From Alsobacter ponti (lineage in GTDB: Bacteria > Pseudomonadota > Alphaproteobacteria > Rhizobiales > Beijerinckiaceae): a stretch of 54,170 nucleotides of DNA. Shown one piece after another: positions 38,853-46,764 of the stretch. The translations under genes were made by a program, and so were the position numbers. The notes beneath the pieces are model-generated. The model saw only the letters and a program-made list of their open reading frames with translations. It made no database searches and was not told the origin of the DNA. Every line of letters begins with the position of its first letter. Within the stretch, counting starts at the first letter, position 1. The DNA lies in contig NZ_JANCLU010000025.1 in the NCBI RefSeq assembly GCF_024294805.1, positions 1-54,170 of the forward strand. Direction: 5' to 3'.

Positions 38853-39533
38853 TTATGGCGCGGCGGCCTGCGCAGACCACCCCGACCGCAACAGCGGCGG
38901 CGCGCCGACCGCCGTCGGCCTCGGCGCGGCGAGCGAGGCCGCGACCAGCGCGTTCCGGTCGGCGCTCCACTGCCGGCGCGACAGCCGGAACCGGTCGACC
39001 GGAACGAGCACGCCCCGCGCCGCCGCCTCGCCGACGCCCGACTCGCGCCAGGCGAAGCCGAGCTTCTCCAGCACCGCGGCCGAGGCCGGATTGTCCGACA
39101 TGACGGTCGCCGCGAGCGCGTCGGCGCTGGTCAGCAGGAAGGCGGCGTCGACGACGGCGCGGGCCGCCTCCGTCGCGAAGCCGCGTCCCCACAGCCCGGG
39201 ATCGAAGTAGTAGCCGAGCATCGGGACGTCGACCGGGCTCTCGGGCGCGGGACGCGTCACCGAGATCGCGCCGATCGGGCGCCGGTCGCCGCGCGCCAGA
39301 GTCGCCACGAGGTTCAGCGCCTCGCCGCGGCAGTTCTGCTCGCGGGCGCGCAGCACGAAGGCGTGCGCCTCCCCGTCGGGATAGCGGTGGGGGATGCGCG
39401 CCGTCATCTCGGCCACCTCGCGGCGGCCGGCGATGCGGGCGAGGTCCGCGGCGTCGCTGGCGCGCGGCCAGCGCAGCCAGAGCCGGGACGTCTCGAGCCT
39501 GAAAACGTCGTCGCGTGCGATATCGGGAAACAT
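38853..39533 (-). CDS. GNAT-family N-acetyltransferase
   Basis: A 226-residue acetyltransferase of the RimJ/RimL-like branch: LETSRLWLRWPRASDAADL at the N-terminus, GYYFDPGLWGRGFATEAARAV (the acetyl-CoA pyrophosphate loop region) and NPASAAVLEKLGF. The last 60 residues are extra and low in similarity to the fold. The substrate is unknown. A GNAT gene between rpmA and obgE is a usual arrangement in this order. GGAGG lies seven bases before the ATG. Confidence 0.85.
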   Translation of the reverse strand: MFPDIARDDVFRLETSRLWLRWPRASDAADLARIAGRREVAEMTARIPHRYPDGEAHAFVLRAREQNCRGEALNLVATLARGDRRPIGAISVTRPAPESPVDVPMLGYYFDPGLWGRGFATEAARAVVDAAFLLTSADALAATVMSDNPASAAVLEKLGFAWRESGVGEAAARGVLVPVDRFRLSRRQWSADRNALVAASLAAPRPTAVGAPPLLRSGWSAQAAAP

Positions 39534-39592
39534 GACCGAGCCTCCGATCCGGGAGAGGGGATCACATGCGAACGTGACCCTGGAATGACGAA

Positions 39593-39616
39593 GGGGAGGT
39601 GGTCTCCCACCTCCCC
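39593..39616 (-). terminator. Hairpin between rpmA and the GNAT gene
   Basis: GGGGAGGTGG (39593-39602) and CCACCTCCCC (39607-39616) form a perfect 10-bp stem with a four-base loop. On the minus strand it is followed by TTCGTCATT, a weak T tract, so partial termination after rpmA is possible. A second stem (TCCGCCGG/CCGGCGGA) lies at about 39685-39715. Confidence 0.45.
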
Positions 39617-39736
39617 CGCCCTCCCCGAGGGGAGGATTTCCGGACCTGTAGAGCGTCGATCGGGACTGGTGATCGAGACTTGGGTCCGCCGGGTTCCGTG
39701 GGAGCCGGCGGAGGTCCTTCGTCTCGACCTACGCCG

Positions 39737-40003
39737 TCATTCTGCTGCTTCTTGGGCTCGTACGACCACGAAGGTGCGGTCGTTCGATTTGTTCTGGAAC
39801 TCGACCGTGCCGGTCGTAAGGGCGAAGAGCGTATGGTCCTTGCCCATGCCGACATTGGCGCCCGGGTGCATCTTCGTGCCGCGCTGGCGGACGATGATGT
39901 TGCCGGCCACGACGCGCTCGCCGCCGAACTTCTTCACGCCGAGACGGCGGCCGGCCGAGTCGCGACCGTTGCGGGACGAACCGCCTGCTTTCTTGTGAGC
40001 CAT
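39737..40003 (-). CDS. rpmA: 50S ribosomal protein L27
   Basis: An 88-residue ribosomal protein whose N-terminus reaches the peptidyl-transferase centre. The sequence begins [19 protein letters not shown] and continues with [21 protein letters not shown], matching L27 throughout. There is no N-terminal leader of the Firmicutes type. AGGA precedes the ATG. It lies 70 bases downstream of rplU. Confidence 0.97.
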   Translation of the reverse strand: MAHKKAGGSSRNGRDSAGRRLGVKKFGGERVVAGNIIVRQRGTKMHPGANVGMGKDHTLFALTTGTVEFQNKSNDRTFVVVRAQEAAE

Positions 40004-40073
40004 GATCCTGCTCCGATACCTGTGCGGGCCTCAGCCCGTTGCATTCCGTTGGCGGCCCTCGCGGGCCTCGCGA

Positions 40074-40487
40074 TTACGCCTCGGCGCCGGCCTCGGCGGC
40101 CGGCTTCTTGGCGCGGCTGCGCTTGGGGGCCTCGGCGGGCTCGCCGGCGGCGGCCTTGGCGGCCGGCTTGGCGCCGTCGGTCAGGATCTCGGTGATCCGC
40201 ACGACGGTGAGCTCCTGGCGGTGGCCCTTCTTGCGCTTCGAGTTCTGGCGGCGGCGCTTGACGAAGTTGATCGTCTTCTTGCCGCGCGTCTGGCTGACGA
40301 TCTCGCCGGCCACGGTGGCGCCCGCCACGGTGGGAGCGCCGAGCTCCGTCGCGCCGTCGCGCGAGAGCATGAGCACCTGGTCGAACGACACGGCGTCGCC
40401 TTCCTGGGCCGGCAGCTTCTCGATCGTGATCACGTCCTGGGCGGCGACCCGGTACTGCTTGCCGCCGGTCTTGATGACTGCGAACAT
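40074..40487 (-). CDS. rplU: 50S ribosomal protein L21
   Basis: A 137-residue ribosomal protein. The first 103 residues are standard L21 ([20 protein letters not shown] to [17 protein letters not shown]). A C-terminal extension of about 30 residues rich in Ala, Lys and Glu ([14 protein letters not shown] and on) is common in alphaproteobacteria. A structured 190-base leader lies upstream and rpmA follows. Confidence 0.97.
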   Translation of the reverse strand: MFAVIKTGGKQYRVAAQDVITIEKLPAQEGDAVSFDQVLMLSRDGATELGAPTVAGATVAGEIVSQTRGKKTINFVKRRRQNSKRKKGHRQELTVVRITEILTDGAKPAAKAAAGEPAEAPKRSRAKKPAAEAGAEA

Positions 40488-40580
40488 CTTTATGTCTCTC
40501 GTGTTCGATCCGTCCTGCCCGCCGGTCCGTCGAATGACGGGAAGCGGGCGGCCGTCTTTTTGTTGCAGTTTGCACCCGGC

Positions 40581-40636
40581 GGACCGGATGACGCCCCCGG
40601 AGTTCGGTCCGGGGCGAAGCCCCGGGGCGTCGCCCC
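40581..40636 (-). promoter_or_regulatory. Structured leader upstream of rplU with overlapping hairpins
   Basis: Within the 194 bases between sulP and rplU, GGGGC-GAC-GCCCC and CCGGGGC-TTC-GCCCCGG (minus-strand reading, from 40636 to 40609) share bases and cannot both form. A third stem joins GGACCGG at 40581 with CGGTCC at about 40605. There is no T tract, so it is either the sulP transcript end or a leader element. Confidence 0.4.
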
Positions 40637-40681
40637 AAAGACAAGCGCGCCGGCCGAGAGCCCGCGCGCGAAGCCGGTTAC

Positions 40682-42409
40682 CTACCGAAGCGGGCCGTCC
40701 GTGTCAATGTCGCGCTCGCGTCGCGGCCCGGCCGGCGCGAAACCGTGCTCGGCGAGCGCCTCGCGGATGCGCACGTGGGGCGTTAAATCCAGCTCGTCGG
40801 GGCGCACGCCGAGGCTGGCCAGCCGCGCCGCCACCTCGTCCCGCAGATTGGCGATGCGCAGCGCCACGCCGCGCGCCCGCAGCGTACGCGCCAGCGCCTT
40901 CAGCGAGGCGGCCGCGGTGAGGTCGGTGGTCGTCACCGGCGAGAAGTCCAGCACCAGCAGGCGCGCGTCCGGGGTCCGCTCCACCGCCTCCAGCAAGGCC
41001 CGCCGCGCCGCCTCGGCGTTGACGTAGATGAAGGGCTGGTCCGGGCGCAGCACCACGGCTCCGGGCGCGGTCTCGGCGTGGGGCCGGTTGGCCAGGCTGA
41101 CGAAGCCGCCCGTCTCGGGGTCCCGCCCGAGCTCGGCGATGGACGGCAGCGTCAGCCGCGCGATGATCAGCGCCAACGACGCCACCGCCGCGACCAGCAC
41201 GCCGTTGAGCACGCCGAGACTCAGCACGCCGAGCATCGCCATGACGGCGATCGCCAGCTCCTCGCGCGCCGACGCGCCGAGGCGCCGCATGTCGTCGAAG
41301 CCGACCAGGTGGCGCGCCGCCACCAGCACCAGCGCCGCCAGCACCGGCTCCGGAAGCCCGCCGAGCACGTCGGCGAACATCACCAGCACGACGAGGATGG
41401 CGGCCGAGTTGACCAGCAGCGCCACCGGCGAGGTGGCGCCCCCGAGGTCGTTCACCGCCGTCTGCGACAGGCCGCCGGACACCGGGTAGCCCCGCACCAG
41501 ACCGGCCCCGAGATTGGCCGCGCCGATGCCGAGCAGTTCGCGATCGGGATCGAACGGCGCGCCCTCGCGAGCGGCGAAGCTGCGCGCGGTCGAGCTCGTC
41601 TCGACGAAGCCGAGGAAGAAGCACGCCAGCGCCAGGGGCAGCAGGGCGGCGATGTCGTCGGGCCGGACGGCGGGCAGGCCGAACGGCGGCAGGCCCTGCG
41701 CAATGGTGCCCCCCGTCGCCACGCCGTGACCGGGCAGGTCCAGCCACCGGCTGGCGGCCAGCGCCAGCCCCACGACGATCAGCGTGGTCGGGCGGCGCGG
41801 CAGCAGCCGCTCGAGCAGCAGGAACAGCGCCAGCGCGGCGAGCCCCACCGCGAGCGAAGGCCAGTGCAGGTTCGGAAGCTGCGTCCACAGCGCGGCGAGC
41901 CGGGGGAAGAACGTCTCCCCGCCGGACGTCACGCCGAACAGCTTGGGCAGCTGCGTCGAGGCGATGTAGAGCGCCGCCCCGGTCTTGAAGCCAAGCAGGA
42001 TGGTGTCGGAGATGAAGGCGGAGAGCTGCGCGGCCCGCAGCAGCCACGCCGCCAGGCATACCGCCGCGACGAGCATGGCCGTTGCCGCCGCCAGCGCCGC
42101 GTAGCGGTCCGGGTCGCCGGCCGCGAGACCGGCCAGAGCCGTCGGCAGCAGCACCGACAGCGCCGAGGTGGGGCCGACCGCCAGCCGCGGCGAGGCTCCG
42201 AACAGCGCGTAGCCGACGCCCGCGCCCACATAGGCGTAAAGGCCGGTGACGGGCGAAAGTCCGGCCAGCGTCGCGTAGGCGATGGATTCGGGGATGCAGA
42301 AGGCGGCGAGCGCCAGGCCCGCCGGGACGTCGGCCCGCAGACGGCTCGCGTCGTAGCCCCGCGTCCATGCGAGCAGGCTCGCGGGGCGAATCCACGACAT
42401 CAGCGGCAT
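40682..42409 (-). CDS. SulP-family anion transporter with STAS domain
   Basis: A 575-residue inner-membrane transporter. About a dozen hydrophobic helices carry the SulP signatures [24 protein letters not shown] and [25 protein letters not shown] cytoplasmic STAS domain (about 440-545) ends the protein. Family members move sulfate, bicarbonate or dicarboxylates; the substrate cannot be told here. ATG at 42409 has GGAGA seven bases upstream and is preferred over GTG at 42457. It is divergent from the thioredoxin-reductase-like gene. Confidence 0.85.
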   Translation of the reverse strand: MPLMSWIRPASLLAWTRGYDASRLRADVPAGLALAAFCIPESIAYATLAGLSPVTGLYAYVGAGVGYALFGASPRLAVGPTSALSVLLPTALAGLAAGDPDRYAALAAATAMLVAAVCLAAWLLRAAQLSAFISDTILLGFKTGAALYIASTQLPKLFGVTSGGETFFPRLAALWTQLPNLHWPSLAVGLAALALFLLLERLLPRRPTTLIVVGLALAASRWLDLPGHGVATGGTIAQGLPPFGLPAVRPDDIAALLPLALACFFLGFVETSSTARSFAAREGAPFDPDRELLGIGAANLGAGLVRGYPVSGGLSQTAVNDLGGATSPVALLVNSAAILVVLVMFADVLGGLPEPVLAALVLVAARHLVGFDDMRRLGASAREELAIAVMAMLGVLSLGVLNGVLVAAVASLALIIARLTLPSIAELGRDPETGGFVSLANRPHAETAPGAVVLRPDQPFIYVNAEAARRALLEAVERTPDARLLVLDFSPVTTTDLTAAASLKALARTLRARGVALRIANLRDEVAARLASLGVRPDELDLTPHVRIREALAEHGFAPAGPRRERDIDTDGPLR

Positions 42410-42530
42410 TCCCGGCTCTCCGGCCGCCACCTTAACCGCCGCGCCCGCGCTGTCCACCCTCGCCGGGGGGGTGTTCGAGGGAACCGGGCGGCGGGCGGCG
42501 ACTTACCAACTGGCAACCGGAGGGCGAGCG

Positions 42531-43499
42531 ATGCACGGGCACGGGGGGCGCGGGGACGGCGGCTTCGGCGACGGACGCGACGACCCGCTCGACGCCGTCG
42601 TGGTCGGCGGCGGCCCGGCTGGGCTGACCGCCGCGATCTATCTGGCCCGGTTCCGCCGCCGCTTCCTGCTGGCCGACGCCGGACAGAGCCGGGCGCGCTG
42701 GATCCCGCGCACCCACAACCACCCCGGATTTCCGGACGGCATCGTTGGCGAGCGCCTGCTCGAGCGCATGCGCGAGCAGCTCGCCGCGCACGGCCACGAC
42801 CCCGTGTCCGGGTCGGTCGCGGCGGTGAGCCGGAGCGCCGACGGCCTGTTCGCCGTGACGCTCGGCGAGCGGCGCGTGCGGGCCCGGCACCTCCTCATCG
42901 CCACCGGCGTCGTCGACGTCGAGCCGCCCCTGGCCGACACCATGGACGCGGTGCGCCAGGGTCTCGTGCGGCTGTGCCCGATCTGCGACGGCTTCGAGAT
43001 CATCGACCGGAAGGTCGCCGTGCTGGGGCGTGGGCCGAAAGGGCTCGGCGAGGCGCTCTTCATTCGCACCTACACGGGCGACCTGACGCTGGTGACGCTG
43101 GGCGAGGCTCTGGACGCGCCACCCGAGGACCGCGAGCGCATGCAAGCCGCCGGCATCCGGCTCGTCGAGACCAGCCTGCGGACGGTCGAGACCCGCGACG
43201 GCCGGGTCGCCCGGCTCGTCTTCGACGACGGCGACGAGGCGGAATTCGACGCCATTTATTCGGCGCTGGGCATCCAGCCGCGCTCTGAGCTTGCCGCCCT
43301 GCTCGGCCTCCACATGCACGAGGACGGGCGAATCGTCACCGACCCGCATCAGCGCACCTCGGTGGAGGGCTGCTACGCGGCGGGCGACATCGTGACCGGG
43401 CTCAACCAGCTCGGCGTCGCCATGGCGCAGGCGGAAATCGCCGCGGTCGACATCCACAACCGCCTGCGCGCCCGCGACGGCCTGGCGCTCGCGCCCTGA
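42531..43499 (+). CDS. Thioredoxin-reductase-like NAD(P)/FAD oxidoreductase
   Basis: A 322-residue flavoprotein of the thioredoxin-reductase fold. A Gly/His-rich start ([11 protein letters not shown]) precedes the FAD motif [13 protein letters not shown] (about 23-35). The redox pair is CPIC (Cys149, Cys152) in LCPICDGFE, where TrxB has CATC. The C-terminal FAD segment [21 protein letters not shown] is typical. The NADPH site is altered: [10 protein letters not shown] at 166-175 replaces GGGNSAxEEA, and no HRR motif follows. It may use another electron donor or a different substrate. GGAGG lies seven bases before the ATG. It is divergent from the SulP gene. Confidence 0.8.
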   Translation: MHGHGGRGDGGFGDGRDDPLDAVVVGGGPAGLTAAIYLARFRRRFLLADAGQSRARWIPRTHNHPGFPDGIVGERLLERMREQLAAHGHDPVSGSVAAVSRSADGLFAVTLGERRVRARHLLIATGVVDVEPPLADTMDAVRQGLVRLCPICDGFEIIDRKVAVLGRGPKGLGEALFIRTYTGDLTLVTLGEALDAPPEDRERMQAAGIRLVETSLRTVETRDGRVARLVFDDGDEAEFDAIYSALGIQPRSELAALLGLHMHEDGRIVTDPHQRTSVEGCYAAGDIVTGLNQLGVAMAQAEIAAVDIHNRLRARDGLALAP

Positions 43500-43619
43500 C
43501 CGGCGCGGCGGCTCGCGACGCGGGTTCAAACCGGCCGAATTCCGGCGCGGACGCGCTTGTGGAACCGCCGCCCCCATGCTATTGCCCCGCCCGCAACCAC
43601 GACCCGCCTGGGTCACCGC

Positions 43620-43709
43620 GGAGAGGTGGCAGAGTGGTTGAATGCACCGCACTCGAAATGCGGCATAGGGGCAACCCTATCGGGAGTTCGAATCTCCCCC
43701 TCTCCGCCA
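43620..43709 (+). tRNA. tRNA-Ser(CGA)
   Basis: A 90-base serine tRNA with CCA encoded. The acceptor stem GGAGAGG pairs with CCTCTCC (43699-43705), with discriminator G and CCA at 43707-43709. The anticodon stem CCGCA/TGCGG frames the loop CTCGAAA, giving anticodon CGA (43654-43656) for UCG codons. The long variable arm (ATAGGGGCAACCCTAT) is that of a class II tRNA, and the T loop TTCGAAT is present. Confidence 0.97.
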
Positions 43710-43812
43710 CTCATCCCTGAAATCTGCGATCTTCCCAGCCCGGAAGTCGGAACGCCTGGAAAGGCCTGAACGGCCGCCGCGCTGGCCGGACGAGGCGAGA
43801 GCATCGCGTGCG

Positions 43813-44454
43813 TCACGGAGGCGAAAGCGGTTCTAGAAAAGTGCGGTCGGCCGCCGCTTGCCAAAGCGCTTCCTTGCGCTTCATGAGGACCCCACCCGCG
43901 AACACGGCCGTGACGGCGATGCCGAGGCTCACAAGGCCAATCGGGCCAAGGTAGCGGTGGATCTCTTCGCCGAGCAGGTAGGCGGCGGAGCCGACGGCGC
44001 TGGCCCAAACGGCCGCTCCCGCGAAATTGGCAAGCAGGAAGCGTGGCCATTCCATCCGGTTGGCCCCGGCGAGGAAAGCCGCCAACGTCCTCAAAAGAGC
44101 GACGAACCGCCCCCAGAACACGATCTTCGTCCCATGCCGGAGGAACAGGTACTTGCCCAGGCGCAAGCGCGCCTCGGTGATGCGGATGGCGGGCCCGAAC
44201 CGGACCAGCAATGGGTATCCGAGTTTCGCTCCCAGCCAGAACCCGACATTATCGCCCATGGCCGCGCCGACCGCGGCGGCGACGATCACGCTCTCGATCG
44301 AGAGGCGATGCGTGACGCCCGCGTAAATGGCCCCCGATACGAGCGCCGTCTCGCCGGGCATGGGAATCCCGATGCTCTCCAGCCCTATGATCAGCGCGAT
44401 CGCAACGTAGCCGTAGCTCGAAATCCAAAACGGGATTTCGCTCGCCCACGACAT
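43813..44454 (-). CDS. DedA-family membrane protein
   Basis: A 213-residue integral membrane protein. It has the DedA signatures ESIGIPMPGETALVSG, GDNVGFWLGAKLG and FWGRFVALLRTLAAFLAGANRM with the conserved Glu, Pro and Arg residues. DedA proteins include the undecaprenyl-phosphate flippase UptA and others needed for envelope integrity. Its ATG shares one base with the stop of the PAP2 gene (TGATG), so the pair is translationally coupled. The last residues contain a hydrophilic tail after the final helix. Confidence 0.88.
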   Translation of the reverse strand: MSWASEIPFWISSYGYVAIALIIGLESIGIPMPGETALVSGAIYAGVTHRLSIESVIVAAAVGAAMGDNVGFWLGAKLGYPLLVRFGPAIRITEARLRLGKYLFLRHGTKIVFWGRFVALLRTLAAFLAGANRMEWPRFLLANFAGAAVWASAVGSAAYLLGEEIHRYLGPIGLVSLGIAVTAVFAGGVLMKRKEALWQAAADRTFLEPLSPP

Positions 44455-45080
44455 CAGGGCGCGTTGTCCCCGTCCCCCGCCCGTCTCGGGAACACGCGGG
44501 GCGACAGACGCAGCGCGCGCAGCGTCCCCTCGTAGACAGGCTCGGCCAGCGGCATGATCCAGCGCCGTACCGGCTCGACGATGAGCACGGAAAGCCCTCC
44601 AAACAGCGATGCGACAAGGGCGGACGCCAGCATGTCGACAGGGAAATGCACGCCCAGGAAGATGCGCGACCAGGCGACCAGCACGCCCAAGCCGCTGATG
44701 AACTTTCCCCAGCCGGGCGCGGCGCGGGTCGCAATCAGCGCGAACCCCACGGTCAGCATGAACGTGGTGTGATCGCTCGGAAACGAGTTCTCGGGCGCAT
44801 GGTCCAACAGTGTTCGCCCCAACCCCACCATGAACGGGCGCGGCTCGTACCAGAGAAGGCCGACGATCTGGTTTGAGACCAGCGCCAGCGCGGCCGCAAC
44901 GCCGGTTGCGGCGAGGGCGCTTCTGCGCGCCGGAGCGCCCCATACCCACAGGACGACAAGCAAGAGCGCGGCCGCGAAGACCAGCCCAGTGGCAAGAACC
45001 TCAGCGATCAGGACCGTGATCGGCCAAGCGCGTTCGGAGGCATTGATCAGCAGGAAAAGATGGTCGTTGACCGCCAGCAT
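44454..45080 (-). CDS. PAP2-family phosphatase, undecaprenyl-diphosphatase-like
   Basis: A 208-residue membrane phosphatase. The three PAP2 motifs are complete: the K/R-x6-RP region near YEPRPFM, PSDHTTF and SRIFLGVHFPVDM, with the catalytic His residues in the last two. The length and topology fit BcrC/YbjG-type undecaprenyl-pyrophosphate phosphatases. The coupled DedA gene downstream supports a role in recycling the C55 lipid carrier; this is inference. It starts at ATG 45080, about 230 bases from the Crp-like gene. Confidence 0.85.
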   Translation of the reverse strand: MLAVNDHLFLLINASERAWPITVLIAEVLATGLVFAAALLLVVLWVWGAPARRSALAATGVAAALALVSNQIVGLLWYEPRPFMVGLGRTLLDHAPENSFPSDHTTFMLTVGFALIATRAAPGWGKFISGLGVLVAWSRIFLGVHFPVDMLASALVASLFGGLSVLIVEPVRRWIMPLAEPVYEGTLRALRLSPRVFPRRAGDGDNAP

Positions 45081-45288
45081 GGCTCGTTGTTCTTCGAAGT
45101 CGATTTTTCAGTGTCACTCCACAATCGGCCGGATTCGAGGCTGCCGCTTGGTCCGGAGCAGCATCGGCTCCACGGCAGAACGTCTGGGCATCGCGCCTGG
45201 ATCCCCGCGATGGACTCGCCGGCCCGACCTTCTGACAGGCGCGCGCCCGTCAGCTCGGCGCCCGTTCGCGCGGGTCGAATGCTGGTGA

Positions 45289-45304
45289 CCCGCCTGCAGG
45301 CGGG
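45289..45304. repeat. Perfect 16-base palindrome after the Crp-like gene
   Basis: CCCGCCTGCAGGCGGG lies 10 bases beyond the stop codon of the Crp/Fnr-like gene. There is no loop and no T tract, so it may be a protein site or a weak terminator. Confidence 0.4.
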
Positions 45305-45313
45305 GCGAGCGCT

Positions 45314-46048
45314 CTACGCCGGCATCGGCGCGAGGTGGCCGGTGGCGGGCGTGGCGCCGATGAGCCGACGGTACTCGGCCTCGGCCTCCCCGTAGCTCGC
45401 CCCGGCGATGGCGATGAGCTTCGCGCGGTCGCGGATGGTGACGAGCCCGCGGCTGCCGCGCACGGCCTGCGCCCCCTCGAGTTCGTGCATGGCCAGGGTG
45501 ATGCTTGCGCGCCGGACGGACAGCATGGTCGACAGCATGTCGTGCGTCAGCGCGATGTCGCCGCCGGGCAGGCGGTCGTGCGCCATCAGCAGCCAGCGGG
45601 CGAGGCGCGCCTCGACATTGAACGCGGCGTTGGCGAAGGCGGTGGCGGCGAACTGCGCCGCGGCGCAATGGGCCAGCCTCAGCACCAGCGCGTGGACGGC
45701 CTCGCTCGACGCCATCAGCGCGCGCACCGAGGCGGCGGAGACGCGCAGCGCCTCGACCTGCGTCTGCGCGACGTAGCGATGCAGCGTGTCATCGGCGTCC
45801 AGCAGCGCCGGAAGACCGACCAGCCCCTCCCAGCCGATCATGCCGACTTCCGCGGCGAGCCCGGGCGCCGCCTCGCGCATCACGGAGACCATGCCGCTCT
45901 CGACGAACAGGACGCATTCGTGCCCCGCCGGCCCGCAGTCGACGCTTTCGCGCTTGCGGAAGGCGACGCGCTCGGCGTTCGCCAACAGCAGCCCGCGCTC
46001 GCGCTCGGGGAGAACCCGGAGAAGAAGGTTATGTACGCCGCCGGTCAA
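45314..46048 (-). CDS. Crp/Fnr-family transcription regulator
   Basis: A 244-residue regulator with an N-terminal cyclic-nucleotide-binding-type beta barrel (about 10-120) and a C-terminal winged helix (about 160-225, LTHDMLSTMLSVRRASITLAM). It lacks the FNR-type iron-sulfur Cys cluster and the Crp cAMP-ligand segment, so its signal is unknown. The start is TTG at 46048 with GAGGA six bases upstream; a TGA two codons before excludes a longer protein. Its targets cannot be told. Confidence 0.85.
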   Translation of the reverse strand: MTGGVHNLLLRVLPERERGLLLANAERVAFRKRESVDCGPAGHECVLFVESGMVSVMREAAPGLAAEVGMIGWEGLVGLPALLDADDTLHRYVAQTQVEALRVSAASVRALMASSEAVHALVLRLAHCAAAQFAATAFANAAFNVEARLARWLLMAHDRLPGGDIALTHDMLSTMLSVRRASITLAMHELEGAQAVRGSRGLVTIRDRAKLIAIAGASYGEAEAEYRRLIGATPATGHLAPMPA

Positions 46049-46132
46049 CTCTCATCCTCGGATCGCCAGCGGCACCGCCGCCTGCGCATTGCGGTCGAAG
46101 CGATCCGCGCACGATTCGGCTTCGGCGCGAAA

Positions 46133-46161
46133 ATAATAAACTTTCGGCGGCACCTTGAACA
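46133..46161 (-). promoter_or_regulatory. Promoter candidate for the Crp-like gene
   Basis: On the minus strand TGTTCA (46156-46161) and TATTAT (46133-46138) lie 17 bases apart, in the only AT-rich patch of this 286-base gap. The -10 box has one mismatch, while the -35 box is weak. The TTG start lies about 85 bases downstream. Confidence 0.4.
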
Positions 46162-46334
46162 TTGCCAGTACGAAAACGAACACAGCGCGGCACGGACTGA
46201 AATCGTCCGGCGGCGCAGTAATCCGAGGCCGAAAGCACGCTCAATGGCCAACTAGACGCGACCACGACCCCTAAAAACCGCTCAAAAAGTGGCGGAATGC
46301 TGTCTTTCGTCGACCACGACGGGCCCGCAAGGCC

Positions 46335-46688
46335 TCACGGCGGCGTGCGGGCCGGCGGAGTGCGGGCGCTGTGCGTCACCGGCTGCCATTCGAGCGCGCA
46401 ACCGCCCGGCGGCGGCGACGGCAGGTTGGGCGCGCCCGCGCCGCACACGAGTTGCCACGAGCGGCCCGTCTGGCGGTCGAACATCAGCCAGATCGGCCCG
46501 GACGCGCCGAACGGCCCGGAGGTAATCTCGTAGCGATCCGTCGCCGGTTCGCTCTGCGCCAGCCCGCGCGCAACCTGGGATTGCGGCAACATTCCGGTTA
46601 GCAAGGGGATCGCGAGCAATGCCGCCATGAGCGCGCGGCGATAGGCCGGGCCCCGGCGAATCGGTTCCCCTGTCAGCTTCGGGGCCAT
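46335..46688 (-). CDS. Hypothetical secreted or membrane-anchored protein
   Basis: About 117 residues, start uncertain. A hydrophobic segment (ALMAALLAIPLLTGM) near residue 20 is a signal or anchor, followed by a small beta-rich domain with RYEITSGPFG, IWLMFDRQTGRSWQLVC and GCALEWQPV. Two Cys residues could pair. I do not recognise a family; the D-x-x-TG-x-x-W shape resembles small uncharacterised proteins of this order. ATG at 46688 is chosen over 46709 and 46778; the last would overlap the leader of the divergent CYTH-like gene. Start separation from that gene is 76 bases. Confidence 0.5.
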   Translation of the reverse strand: MAPKLTGEPIRRGPAYRRALMAALLAIPLLTGMLPQSQVARGLAQSEPATDRYEITSGPFGASGPIWLMFDRQTGRSWQLVCGAGAPNLPSPPPGGCALEWQPVTHSARTPPARTPP

Positions 46689-46764
46689 CTCCCGCTCGCG
46701 CGTGGGCATGGAACCGAAAGGCGTGCCGCCGCGTTGGTGTTTCCGGTCCGTGCAGGGGGTTTCC

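Noticed and set aside
41078-43288. 736-residue plus-strand open frame spanning sulP and the reductase gene
   Set aside because: It runs antisense to sulP and out of frame through the reductase. High GC lengthens shadow frames; the composition is Arg/Gln/His noise.
43557-43769. 70-residue frame over the tRNA
   Set aside because: It spans tRNA-Ser and has no coding features.
45289-45304. 16-base palindrome considered as a terminator or attachment site
   Set aside because: It has no loop, T tract or second copy, so it is listed only as a palindrome.
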